A stretch of DNA of 64,000 nucleotides from Poa pratensis (lineage: Eukaryota; Streptophyta; Magnoliopsida; Poales; Poaceae). This document shows, in pieces, positions 48,600 through 60,500 of the stretch (its first letter is position 1; the number at the start of each line of letters is the position of its first letter). The DNA lies in NCBI GenBank assembly GCA_947311845.1, contig CAMZMU010000075.1, positions 17,707,366 to 17,771,365 on the forward strand, read 5' to 3'. Both the position numbers and the translations under genes were made by a program. Below the pieces are notes generated by a model that had not been told where the DNA came from, did not search any database, and worked only from the letters and a program-made list of their open reading frames with translations.

Positions 48600-49060
48600 T
48601 GAAAGGACATTTCTTAATCCCTTGTGTTTTGTATGTTAGGCAACAACACTAGTGGTGATTTAATATGTGAATCAAGTGATGCAGGTTTTAGGTGATTAAA
48701 ACATCTTTGCATCAAATCCAAAAAGGGAGCTGAAAAGAGCTTATATTGTTGCCGAAGAAAGGGAATCGGATTATCCGATTCAGGCTGAATCGGAATATCC
48801 GATTCTCAAGGATTTCTCGAATTCGGCTAAGGACCTTAAAGCAACCAGTTTTCTGACGTACTGAAGTTTTCCGGAATATCCGATTCTGGTTGATTCGGAT
48901 TATCCGGTTGTATCGGATTATCCGATTCACACTTGAATCAGAATATCCGATCGTCAAGGATTGCTCGAATTTCTGCTAAGGACTACAAGCAACCAAGTTC
49001 TGGGCGTACTGAAGTTTTCCGGAATATCCGATTCTGGTTGATTCGGATTATCCGGTGGTG

Positions 49061-50652
49061 TGATACGTCCCAAACGTATCTATAATTTCTGATGTTCCAT
49101 GTTGATATTATACCAATTGTTACATGTTTTATATACACTTCATAGCATTTTTATGCATTTTCTGGGACTAACCTATTAACAAGATGCCACAGTGCCAGTT
49201 CCTGTTTTCTGCTATTTTTGTATTCCAGAAAAGCTAGTCTGGAAATATTCTCGGAATTGGACGAAACTTGGACAGAACCTCCTATTTTTCCAACACGAAC
49301 ACAGAGTCCAGAGGAGAGACGGAGGAGGGCCACGTGGCAGCCACACCATGGGGCCGCGCGGCCCCCCTGCCGCGCCGTGGGGTGGTGTGGGGCCACGTGG
49401 CTCTGCAGCCGCCGCCCTTTCGCCTATTTATTCCTCCCGACGGGAAAACCCTAAAGACCCGAGCCACTATCACGAAAAGTTCCAGAGACGCCGCCGCCGT
49501 CAACCCTAGCTCGGGAGGGTTCAGAAGCTCTTCCCGGCACCCTGCCGGAGAGGGGAATCATCACCGGAGGGCTCTACATCACCATGCCTGCCTCCGGAGT
49601 GATGCGTGAGTAGTTCATCCTTGGACTACGGGTCCATGGCAGTAGCTAGATGGTTGTCTCTCCACTTTATGCTATCATGTTTAGATCTTGTGAGCTGCCT
49701 ATCATGATCAAGATCATCTTATTGTAATGCTACATGTTGTGTTTGCTGGGATCCGATGAATATTGAATACTATGTCAAGTTGATTATCAATCTATCTTAT
49801 ATGTTATTTATGATCTTGCATGCTTTCCGTTACTAGTAGATGCTTTGGCCAAGTAGATGCTTGTAACTCCAAGAGTGAGTATTTATGCTAGATAGTGGGT
49901 TCATGCCTCCGGTAATCTGGGAGAGTGACAATAACTTCTAAGATTGTGGATGTGCTGTTGCCACTAGGGATAAAATAACCGATGCTTAGCTTAAGGGTGC
50001 GCCGTTAGGTCTAATGCATTTGTTTACATTACGCACATTACTTAATGCAATTATCCGTTGCTTGCAACTTAATACCAACGGGGAACTCGGATGACAACCT
50101 GGCGGTGGATTATTAGTCATAGACGCTGTTGGATAACGGTCTATGTATTTTGTCGTAATGCCCACATGAATATCATAGTAATCATCATGTCATATATATG
50201 CATTGTCATGCGCTCAATATTTTGTCAATTGCCCAGCTGTAATTTGTTCACCCAGCATGTTAGTTATCTTTTATGGAGAGACACCACTAGTGAACTGTGG
50301 ACCCCGGTCCATTCTTTTACACTGATAATACAACCAACTGCAAACATTGTTCCTTTTCATTCTCTGCAATTTACTACTGTTTTCCACACCATACGTTTAA
50401 TCCTTTGTTTTCAGCAAGCCGGTGAGATTGACAACCTCACTGTTTCGTTGGGGCAAAGTAGTTTGATTGTGTTGTGTGCAGGTTCCACGTCGGTGCCGAT
50501 CGTAGCGCCCACGCCACCAACAACCTTCAGAAGTGATTTCTTGCTCCTACTGGTTCGATTAAACCTTGGTTTCATACTGAGGGAAACTGCTGCTACACTG
50601 CTTCATACCTTCCTCTTGGGGTCTCCCAACGAACGTGTGATCCACGCAATCA
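49061..50652 (+). repeat. TGATACGT element, 5' LTR
   Basis: 1592 bp. It carries a replaced segment near 50499-50517 (CGATCGTAGCGCCCACG) where the 3' LTR has about 20 more bases. Confidence 0.92.
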
Positions 50653-50663
50653 AGCTCTTTTTC

Positions 50664-50681
50664 TGGCGCCGTTGCCGGGGA
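50664..50681 (+). other. Primer-binding site (tRNA-Asp type) of the TGATACGT element
   Basis: TGGCGCCGTTGCCGGGGA begins 12 bases after the 5' LTR, the standard primer site of many grass Gypsy-type elements. Confidence 0.85.
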
Positions 50682-50979
50682 GCAAGAGGATTTCTGCAAG
50701 GGGAGTTTCACGCTTCCAATCTCTTTACTTTGTTATTGTCTTGCTTAGTTTATTTTTATTTTATCTTGTTTGCTTTATTTATCAAAAACACAAAAAAATT
50801 AGTTTCTTGCATTAGTTTATTTCGGTTTGTTATTATGTCTAGTTATTTATTGCTATCAATGGTTTTCTCTTTGAAACAAAATCTTGTTGGCTAAGTGGGT
50901 TCACGGAGGATCAACAAAATTATTATAAGGAATACCGCTTTTCTAAAAAAGGGTACATTTATGGAAACAAATAAGTACA

Positions 50980-51866
50980 TTGAATTATTTTGCTAAGAAC
51001 TTGTGCTCTACTTATGATGAATCCTACTGCTTTAATGAATCTTTATGTTGTAGAAGGCATAAACACCTCCCTTTCCAATGTGATTATAATGATAATGAAA
51101 CCTTGGCTGCTTATGCTAAAGGAAACTATGACTTTGGTAATCTTGAACAAACTGAAGAATTTTTTGTTTTTAAGGGTGCCTATGAAATTGCTGGTTATAT
51201 TCAGATGATGATTCTCCTTATAAATCTGAAAATTTTGCTATACTTGGTTATTGCCTTGAATATTACAATGATAATCCTTATATCACTGAATTTCTTGAGA
51301 AAACTTATTCTCCAGAACAACTTGCTACCTTTCAGGAACCTGTGGAAGAAGAAATTGCTGAAACTGAAAGCTCATTGGATGAAAAAGAGGAAGAGAGTGA
51401 TGAACAAAAGGAGGATCTACCTTCTAATGATAGTAACTCTTTAACTCTTACATTATATGATTACCCTCCATGCCTACCTAAGGAGGAAGAATGCTATATT
51501 GTTGAATGTCATGATTCTATTGAAATATCTCCTTTTGATAAATTTGAAGTAACAAGCTCCTTGACTCAAGAAAAGGAAATTGCAGAAAGTAAAAATGTGC
51601 TCCCTAATGTTATATATGATAATGCTCTTGATGATGGTCCTATATTGCCTAATGATATTTATTATACTACTATTGTCAAAAGTGGGTTTAATGACCCCAC
51701 TGTTTTTGAGCTTAATAAAAATTATGTGTTTGTAGATCATGAAAAGCATGCTTTATGTGATAGTTATATTGTTGAGTTTGTTCATGATGCTACTGAAAGT
51801 TATTATGAGAGAGGAAAATATGGTTGTAAAAGTTTTCAAGTCGCTAAAAACCTCTCTTTATGTTGA
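50980..51866 (+). pseudogene. Acidic open frame of unknown function in the non-autonomous element
   Basis: Two overlapping frames (50980-51444 and 51342-51866) read as one product with a frame change at about 51200-51230. The first part is Asn/Tyr-rich (YCFNESLCCRRHKHLPFQC). The second is acidic (ETESSLDEKEEESDEQKE) and ends VAKNLSLC. I recognise no enzymatic, zinc-knuckle or gag signature. It is the only coding-like content of an element that lacks pol, and it may be a relic of gag or an accessory protein. Confidence 0.5.
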
Positions 51867-54602
51867 AAGTTTTGAAGTTTATTTGTTTCATCTTTCTATG
51901 CTAGTTGCTTTATGCTTCAATAATTTATTTTGTTACAAGATTCCTTTGCATAGGAAGTGGGTTAGACTTAAATGTGTTTGATATTTGCCTCTTGATGCTC
52001 TCTTTGTTTTTCAACTCTTATTCTTATGAGAGCATCATTAAAATCTTCAAGCCTAGCTAAAAGGCATTAAAGAAAGCGCTTTTGGGAGGCAACCCATTAT
52101 CTTTTGTTTTCAGTTTTTGTCAAGGAGTTGTTTACTTCTGTAACAATTCCTTTGTATCTTTATTTTATCGCATTGTTGTGCCAAGTATTGCCTCTAATAG
52201 GAAGATGATGCTAGATTTGGATTTCTGCGCAGGAACAGATTTCTGCTGTTCACCGTTTTAATTCTGTAAAATCACAGAAAAATTATTTAAATCTGCAAAT
52301 TTTTGTGCGTGATCCTCAGATATGTACGCATCTTTCGTTAGTTTAAAGTTTTTCGATCTGAGCAACGTAAGTGCCTCGAAAAAATTCGTCTTTGCGGACT
52401 GTTCTGTTTAGACAGATTCTGTCTTTTATTTTTCGCATTCTCTCTTTTACTAGTGTTGAGTGGAATTCTTTTTTAGGGTGAAGAGCTTCACATAACATCA
52501 GTGGCAGTAGCTAATGTTAAAAGTAACGGTCATGTTTGTGTCCTTATAGAACATGTGAGTTTTTGATTGTGCACTAACCCTCTAATGAGAATTACTTTGA
52601 GTTTGGTGTGGCGGAAGTTTTCAAGGGTCAAGAGAGAAGGATGATATAATGTGATCAAGAAGAGTGAAGAGCTTAAGCTTGGGGATGCTCCCATGGATCA
52701 CCCCAGCATATTTCAAGAAGACTCAAGCGTCTAAGCTTGGGGATGCCCAAGGCATCCCCTTCTTCATCAGCAACTTATCAGGTCATCTCTAGTGAAACTA
52801 TATTTTAATTCTTTCACATCATATGTGCTTTACTTGGAGCGTCTGTGTGCTTTTATTTTCAGTATTTTATTTTTCTTATGGTCAACTTGATTGGACCCCA
52901 GCATTCTTGATTGGGAGAGAGACACGCTCCGCTTTTTCATATGAATACTCCTATTCTTCACTTATACTTGTTGAGTATTCTTATCTAGCTATTGCTATGC
53001 TTTTAGCTCCTGTTTTGCATGCATCTCTTATTCAGAGCTGTTAGTTCTTTTAAAGAAAGTACTCTCTTGCTTCACTTATAATTGTTTGGAGAGTTTATGT
53101 TGAAATAAATTGATTGGTGTTTGGTTGGAACAGAAAATGTTGCATGTGGTAGATGGTATAATGGAAAAAGCTTACATATTCTTGTAGATCATGTATTGGA
53201 TAATTTGATACTTGTCAATTGTTTTGAGTTATCAAGTAGTTCATGTTTAAGCTTTTGTATCATGTAGTTAAAACCTATTAATGAAGAACTACCGTAAAGC
53301 TCGTTGAAATTTGGTTTGCATGATTGGTATCTCTAAGGTCTAGATATTTTCTAGTAAAAGGGTTTGGTTAACAAGGAAGACAGTGTAGAGTCTTATAATG
53401 CTTGCAATATGTTTTCATATAAGTCTTGCTGTGTCGGTTGATATCCTGTGTTTGCTTCAAATAACCTTGCTAGCCTAAACTCTGTACTGAGAGGGAATGC
53501 TTCTCGTGCATCCAAAACCTTGAGCCAAAATCCATGCCATCTGTGTCCACCATAACTACCTATATGTGGTATTTCCTTGCCATTCCAAGTAAATTTTTCA
53601 TGTGCTACCTTTAAACTATTCAAACTTTATTACTCCTATTTTGTGTCAATGTTTACCAAGCTCATGAGGACGGGGTGGATGTCTTTATGTCAACTGTCAA
53701 ACAGACTTTACCACCGGACTAGCGGCATATACATCCGCTTATCCATTAATTTTGCAAAAAGAGCTGGCAAATGGGGTGCCCAGTCCCAATTAATTACAAC
53801 TTTAACCGCTTAATTCTCTTCACATTTTTGCCCTGATTTATCAGTCAAGCAATGACAAACAGTGAAATATCTGCATGTGTAAACAAAAGAGAAAGAGGGA
53901 TGATCTGCCTTGCTGGTAGAAATAACGTCCTTCATGGGAGCCGCTCTTAAAAGTCTGGTTGGCAGGGGTCATATTGTACTTTCCATTTTCTGATTCGTTG
54001 ACAATTAACAAACACCTCTCAAAACTTATTTTTACTCTCTATATGATTTCAAAAACTTAAAAAGCTCTAGCACATGATTTAATCCCTGCTTCCCTCTGCG
54101 AAGGGCCTTTCTTTTACTTTTATGTTGAGTCAGTTTTCCTACTTCTTTCTATCTTAGAAGCAAACACTAGTGTCAACTTTGGTGCAACAATTTTTATATG
54201 CTTGTATATTGCACTTATTATATGCTTTGTGTTGACAAATATCCATGAGATATATATGTTGAAAGTTGAAAGCAATTGCTGAAGCTTAAATCTTCCTTTG
54301 TGTTGGTTAAATACCTTTTACTTAGAATCTATTGCTTTATGAGTTAACTCTTATGCAAAACTCTTTGATGCTTGTCTCGAAAGTACTATTCATGAAAAGT
54401 TTTTGCTTATATGATTCAGTTGTTTGCTCATTATCTACTTGCTAGCAAACTATAGACCATTGACCTGGATCACTTCATTCATAACATGTGCTTTACAATA
54501 CTATTTGATCAAGATTATGATTGTAGCATGTCACCTCAGAAATTATTTTGTTTTTATCGTTTTACCTACTCGAGGACGAGTAGAACTAAGCTTGGGGATG
54601 CT
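51867..54602 (+). other. Interior of the TGATACGT element, non-coding
   Basis: AT-rich sequence with only short frames. A repeated AAGCTTGGGGATGC / GATGCC motif occurs near 52675-52690 and 52735-52750 and again in the terminal polypurine tract. No gag or pol domain is present. Confidence 0.6.
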
Positions 54603-56213
54603 TGATACGTCTCAAACGTATCTATAATTTCTGATGTTCCATGTTGATATTATACCAATTGTTACATGTTTTATATACACTTCATAGCATTTTTATGCAT
54701 TTTCTGGGACTAACCTATTAACAAGATGCCACAGTGCCAGTTCCTGTTTTCTGCTGTTTTTGTATTCCAGAAAAGCTAGTCTGGAAATATTCTCGGAATT
54801 GGACGAAACTTGGACAGAACCTCCTATTTTTCCAACACGAACACGGAGTCCAGAGGAGAGACGGAGGAGGGCCACGTGGCAGCCACACCATGGGGCCGCG
54901 CGGGCCCCCCTGCCGCGCCGTGGGGTGGTGTGGGGCCCCGTGGCTCTGCAGCCGCCGCCCTTTCGCCTATTTATTCCTCCCGACGCGAAAACCCTAAATA
55001 CCCGAGCCATTATCCACGAAAAGTTCCAGAGACGCCGCCGCCGTCAACCCTAGCTCGGGAGGGTTCAGAAGCTCTTCCCGGCACCCTGCCGGAGAGGGGA
55101 ATCATCACCGGAGGGCTCTACATCACCATGCCTGCCTCCGGAGTGATGCGTGAGTAGTTCATCCTTGGACTACGGGTCCATGGCAGTAGCTAGATGGTTG
55201 TCTCTCCACTTTATGCTATCATGTTTAGATCTTGTGAGCTGCCTATCATGATCAAGATCATCTTATTGTAATGCTACATGTTGTGTTTGCTGGGATCCGA
55301 TGAATATTGAATACTATGTCAAGTTGATTATCAATCTATCTTATATGTTATTTATGATCTTGCATGCTTTCCGTTACTAGTAGATGCTTTGGCCAAGTAG
55401 ATGCTTGTAACTCCAAGAGTGAGTATTTATGCTAGATAGTGGGTTCATGCCTCCGGTAATCTGGGAGAGTGACAATAACTTCTAAGATTGTGGATGTGCT
55501 GTTGCCACTAGGGATAAAATAACCGATGCTTAGCTTAAGGGTGCGCCGTTAGGTCTAATGCATTTGTTTACATTACGCACATTACTTAATGCAATTATCC
55601 GTTGCTTGCAACTTAATACCAACGGGGAACTCGGATGACAACCTGGCGGTGGATTATTAGTCATAGACGCTGTTGGATAACGGTCTATGTATTTTGTCGT
55701 AATGCCCACATGAATATCATAGTAATCATCATGTCATATATATGCATTGTCATGCGCTCAATATTTTGTCAATTGCCCAGCTGTAATTTGTTCACCCAGC
55801 ATGTTAGTTATCTTTTATGGAGAGACACCACTAGTGAACTGTGGACCCCGGTCCATTCTTTTACACTGATAATACAACCAACTGCAAACATTGTTCCTTT
55901 TCATTCTCTGCAATTTACTACTGTTTTCCACACCATACGTTTAATCCTTTGTTTTCAGCAAGCCGGTGAGATTGACAACCTCACTGTTTCGTTGGGGCAA
56001 AGTAGTTTGATTGTGTTGTGTGCAGGTTCCACGTCGGTGCCGGATTCCCTGGTATTGCGCCGTGCCATATTCCGCCACCAACAACCTTCAGAAGTGATTT
56101 CTTGCTCCTACTGGTTCGATTAAACCTTGGTTTCATACTGAGGGAAACTACTGCTACACTGCTTCATACCTTCCTCTTGGGGTCTCCCAGCGAATGTGTG
56201 ATCCACGCAATCA
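54603..56213 (+). repeat. TGATACGT element, 3' LTR
   Basis: 1611 bp, near-identical to the 5' LTR apart from small changes and the segment near 56038-56080. Confidence 0.92.
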
Positions 56214-57097
56214 TGGTGTTGGATTATTCGATGCACACTTGAATCGGATTATCCGACTCCCCTGTCTTCAACGGCTACATTTCATGGAGGGGTATAAAAA
56301 CCCCTCCACCAACCTCCAGCAAGCTACCTGACCAGAATCTCTTGACTCACCATTATTGAAAGCTTCATCTTCATAGATCTCTCTCCCTACCCACTCAAAC
56401 ACCTTGTCCTTCTAGGACTTGGGAGAGTTAACCTAGATCTACACTTTCACCAAAGCGATTTGATTTCCCCATCCATTCCTTTGAGGAACTTGTTTCTCTT
56501 GGGTTCGTTGGAACCCTAGACGGTCGTGGTCGTTCTTGTGGCTTTGGGAGCCGCAGGGACTAGCCGGGAGCCTCCAATTGAGTTGTGGAGTCATGCCCCG
56601 GCCTTGTGATTCTTGTGACTTTGGGAGCCGCGGGAATTTGGTGAGAGCCTCCAATTCGGTTGTGGAGTGTGCCTCATCCTTGTAAAGGTTCGTTGCCGAC
56701 CTCGAGGGCATCATATAGTGACTCGTGGAACTCCTCATTGGAGGATAACACGAGAGAGATACGGTGTGCCATATCAAGGCTATTCGGGACTCACTTGTGA
56801 CCCCGTACCGCTCCAACGAAGACGTAGCTTCCATTGGGAAGTGAACTTCGGGAATCATCTCCGCGTCACCGTGTGGTTATCTCTTATCCTTCCTTTACTT
56901 GTATTGCTAGCTTAACTTGTTTAGAATATCTTGCTAGCTTGTTTATTGCTCATCATATATGTTTGTTCACCTAGTTGCATATCTAGAGAACTTATATTTG
57001 AGCAAATCCTCAATTTGATTAAAAGAAAAGGAAATTTGTAGTTGCCTATTCACCCCCCCCCCCCCCTCTAGTCAATCTACTCGGTCCTTTCAATGAT

Positions 57098-57410
57098 ATA
57101 GATAATATGATCCTTACTTTTAGAAGCAAGATTAGGGAACTTCTTTGTGTTTATGTTTACACACATGCTAATAGTTCAATAACCATAACAATTGTAGCAC
57201 ATAAATATAAACCTTAAATATTTAATTGGAAATAAATAATAACAACCTAATTTCTCGAAAGTACTGTAATAAAAACAAGAAGAGAAAACCCATTTTCTAT
57301 TGCAAAAATACAAAGAAATGTGGTAGTAATACAAAATGCTGTCCTGTCCGGTAACGGGAGTCGAAAGCGAGGTAACCTTACCGGTCCCGAGACGGTCGCC
57401 CCCACATGTC
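57098..57410. other. PPX upstream region, including the remnant LTR tail
   Basis: 57098-57250 continues the degenerate LTR found before 26154. From about 57330 the sequence becomes GC-richer and leads into the PPX promoter. The Copia element thus ends only 467 bp upstream of the PPX start codon. Confidence 0.5.
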
Positions 57411-57468
57411 ACCACTCACTACGGCCCGCACCGCACCGCACGCGCCTCCCTTCCCCCTCCTAACCCTA

Positions 57469-57542
57469 GAATCTTCCAGAAGCAGTGGGAATCAGGGGAG
57501 GGCGAGGCGCGCGCCGCGCTTCCAGAAGCTTCCAGAAGCTTG
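57469..57542 (+). promoter_or_regulatory. Two heat-shock-element-like arrays in the PPX leader
   Basis: At 57520-57537 the triplets TTC, GAA, TTC, GAA alternate with exact 2-bp spacers, and an imperfect fifth unit TTG follows at 57540-57542. At 57469-57481 the order is GAA, TTC, GAA with 2-bp spacers. This is the consensus of the heat-shock-factor site. Both lie 18-91 bp before the ATG. Part of the pattern arises from a 10-bp tandem repeat (TCCAGAAGCT), so function is not assured. Confidence 0.5.
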
Positions 57543-57559
57543 AGGGAGGGAGAGGCGCG

Positions 57560-60500
57560 ATGGGGACGTCGGATCTGGACCGGCAGATCGAGCAGCTCAA
57601 GCGGTGCGAGCCGCTGGCGGAGGCGGAGGTCAAGGCGCTCTGCCTCAAGGCCATGGAGATCCTCGTCGAGGAGAGCAACGTCCAGCGCGTCGACGCCCCC
57701 GTCACGGTACGTGCTCACGCCCCAACCTCCTCCGTATCCCTCTCCCTTCTCCTTCTCCTTCTCGATTGGGGGCGCGATTCAATGGGAGGAGGAATGTTGC
57801 GCTCTCGATGCGCGTACCGCCTCGAGGTGCCGCTGAATATTGCGGGTGCATAGGAGATGCAGTGAAGTGCTGGAATGCTTCGATTGCATTCGTTTGGGCG
57901 GCCACATTTTACTGCGCTCTGATTGAGACCAACGAGTGTTTGGATTAGGGCTCTAGGGTTTCGTTGGTGAGGCGATGCCAGATGCCTTGTATCATAATCG
58001 TCTGGACATGGTTTGGGGGGAATATTTCTCATTCATGTCGTGTGTTTCAAGGAAAATGATGTATTGATGTGTGTATATTTACTGGCTGTGCTTTTGTTTG
58101 GTTGATATGTTTCCAGATATTTGTAATTTCAGAAAAATGATGCTTGCTCTTTGCACACAGATATGTGGAGACATTCATGGGCAGTTCTACGATATGAAAG
58201 AGCTTTTCAAAGTTGGAGGTGACTGCCCAAAGACAAACTACTTGTTCCTTGGTGATTTTGTTGACAGAGGATTTTATTCCGTTGAAACATTTTTGCTTCT
58301 TTTGGCATTAAAGGTAAATGCTCTTGATAACATCAAGATGTTTGTTCCGCATATATACCAATTGTGTCTTGTAGCGTTTATTGATTTGTTTGTTCCGAAA
58401 ATGGTAACCACCGTTAGTTCAGTCAACCGACGTGGTAGTAACTCTGAGAGTCTCTGACTATACCGCCTAACTGCACATATTGTACTGGTACTTGGAAGGC
58501 ACGTGCTCCTTTTGTACAAACTTGTTTATTGTCTAGTAGACCTGGTCTTACAACAATGGTGAAGCGCTGGCAGTCAGCTTGCTGATGTGCATGCAAGCTA
58601 ATTTTATGAACCGACACATGGCTACGACTCAGTTTTGCAATAATTCCCCAGCTAGAATGGGAAAAAAATCTGCAACTTATTTTGCGCCTGAAATTTTGGT
58701 ACTCGTACTTAGACTATTGTGAGCATAGGCCAGGCAGCTCAACCAGCACACACTCTGGGGGCAAGATAAGAACAATACTACCGGCTGGCCAGCAAATATT
58801 CATGATGAACCTTGCATCCAAGTTGTAGTCTAGGAGACGAATAGCGTGATTTGCAGAGTCAGTAAGGAATTAAGTGAATAGGTTCAGAACTAGAGTCGAG
58901 GAAATTTAGGAAGTTAAGGACAGACCCAGTGCATAGAGGCTCCCACACAAGGTGCGGTCTGAGGAGGGATTATAGGAACCTAGTCTTACCCCTCCAAAGT
59001 GCAGTGCAGGGAGGCTGGTTCGAACCCAGGACCTCTTGGCACAAGTGGGGAGGTCCTCACCACTGCACCAAGGCCTGCCCTCGAAATTTAGGAAGTTAAT
59101 TTAAAGAAAGTACGGAAGTATTAGAGTTGGAGTTCAGAAAAGGAGGCAATCACATTCTCCATGCATTGTATCTATGACTCCTTTTTCTCGCAAATAAGAA
59201 TAATGATTTTGTCTTACTTTTCTAAAAGTTCTCGCCATTCTATCCCTCTCCTCCGGGAAACCTCCAATCTATTTTTTCTGGCCATCCTCTAGGTTACATT
59301 AGAGCTGTTAACGCTGCCAGTCATTACAGTGATGGACATGGTTAGATGAACTAGAATTATAGCAAGTCTTGTAAAAGAGCTGCTTTCTTGCCACACCTCT
59401 CATGATACTGTTTATAAGGTACAATGTTGAAATTGTGGCTAGGAATAGGATTCTGCATGTCGGCAGAAGTATAAGCTGGTGTGGTATGCTACATCTCTCA
59501 ATTTGTGAACTAAATGAGCCTGTAAATTATTGGACATATATACAGGTCTATCATTTCATTGTGATGTCTAGCTTACCCCAGAGAGTATACGTGATGTCTA
59601 GCTTACTTCAGAGAGTAATTGTTGCTTGGCTTCCATAGCCTGCTTCAGAACTGAGTATGCTATGTAAGATATTGTATGACGTTCAGCTGTAAAATGACAA
59701 CCTAAATCCAACATAACACTACACCTTACTGAATGCATCAAATGGTTATCTTATGGATGTTGTAATATACTAGAATTCTGCATGCTTAATAAACTTCTTT
59801 GTTTGGAATGCTCATTCATTATTTTCCCTGCCATTTATCATGGTTCCTCCTTGCCTTCATATTTTGTAATCCAACTTCAGTAGTTAAAATACTTAGTTTT
59901 TCTCTTTCGAATTATATCCCATGCCATTTAATCTTCCATCCTAATGGTTAGGATTAAATGTCTTCAGGTTAGGTATCCAGATCGTATAACGTTAATACGA
60001 GGAAATCATGAGAGCAGGCAGATCACACAAGTGAGGGACCTTTTCAATCTAGATATCCTTTAGTGATGTTACCAACTTAACATGATTGTCGTTTATTCAT
60101 TGGACTCATGTACTGCTGCAGGTTTATGGCTTCTATGATGAGTGTCTTCGTAAATATGGCTCGGTGAATGTCTGGAGATATTGCACAGAAATATTCGACT
60201 ATTTAAGGTAATATTTTTATTTTGCATGCAGCAATGCTTTGAGGCTGTCATTGTGCTTTGAGTTAAAATATACAAGAACTAATGAGTCCACTATTTGTTA
60301 TTTTCAGTTTGTCTGCTCTTATTGAGAACAAAATCTTCAGTGTCCATGGAGGCCTTTCTCCTGCTATTACGACACTGGATCAGGCAAAATTTTCTCCAGT
60401 GTTATTTTATATGTAGTTTGTGCATTATACTTCTGTTTTTGATTATCATGTAACTCCAACAGATAAGAGTAATAGATCGCAAGCAAGAAGTACCTCATGA

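Larger units (their letters stand above)
49061..56213 (+). mobile_element. Non-autonomous LTR element (TGATACGT type), inserted in the Copia 3' LTR
   Basis: The LTRs begin TGATACGTC and end CCACGCAATCA (49061-50652 and 54603-56213), flanked by TGGTG duplications (49056-49060 and 56214-56218). The primer site TGGCGCCGTTGCCGGGGA (50664-50681, tRNA-Asp type) and the polypurine tract AAGCTTGGGGATGCT (54588-54602) are intact. The 3.95-kb interior has no gag, RT or integrase, only one degraded acidic open frame. Elements with this LTR start and GGGGATGCT tract are abundant in Triticeae genomes. LTR similarity indicates a young insertion. Confidence 0.93.
26159..57092 (+). mobile_element. Sirevirus-like Ty1/Copia retrotransposon carrying three later insertions
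   Basis: Both LTRs begin TGAAAGGA and end TCCTTTCA, and the element is flanked by the 5-bp duplication ATGAT (26154-26158 and 57093-57097). A tRNA-Met primer site (TGGTATCAGAGC) follows the left LTR and a polypurine tract precedes the right one. Gene order is gag, protease, integrase, RT, RNase H, as in Copia. A long extra env-like frame after pol, several polypurine tracts and palindrome-rich LTRs point to the SIRE/Maximus lineage. Without its three insertions and their duplicated target sites the element is about 11.8 kb. Frameshifts and stops in gag and pol mean it cannot move by itself. Confidence 0.93.
48600..57092 (+). repeat. Copia element, 3' LTR (interrupted)
   Basis: 48600-49060 plus 56219-57092, about 1335 bp without the insertion at 49061-56213. 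It matches the 5' LTR closely. A C-tract near 57050-57066 is longer than in the 5' copy. Confidence 0.92.

Noticed and set aside
50091..50894. 267-residue frame, repeated near 55635-56123
   Set aside because: It lies in the LTR and crosses the LTR end and primer-binding site, so it is not a gene.
53393..53623. Minus-strand 76-residue frame in the TGATACGT element
   Set aside because: It has no start context or domain and runs antisense inside non-coding interior.
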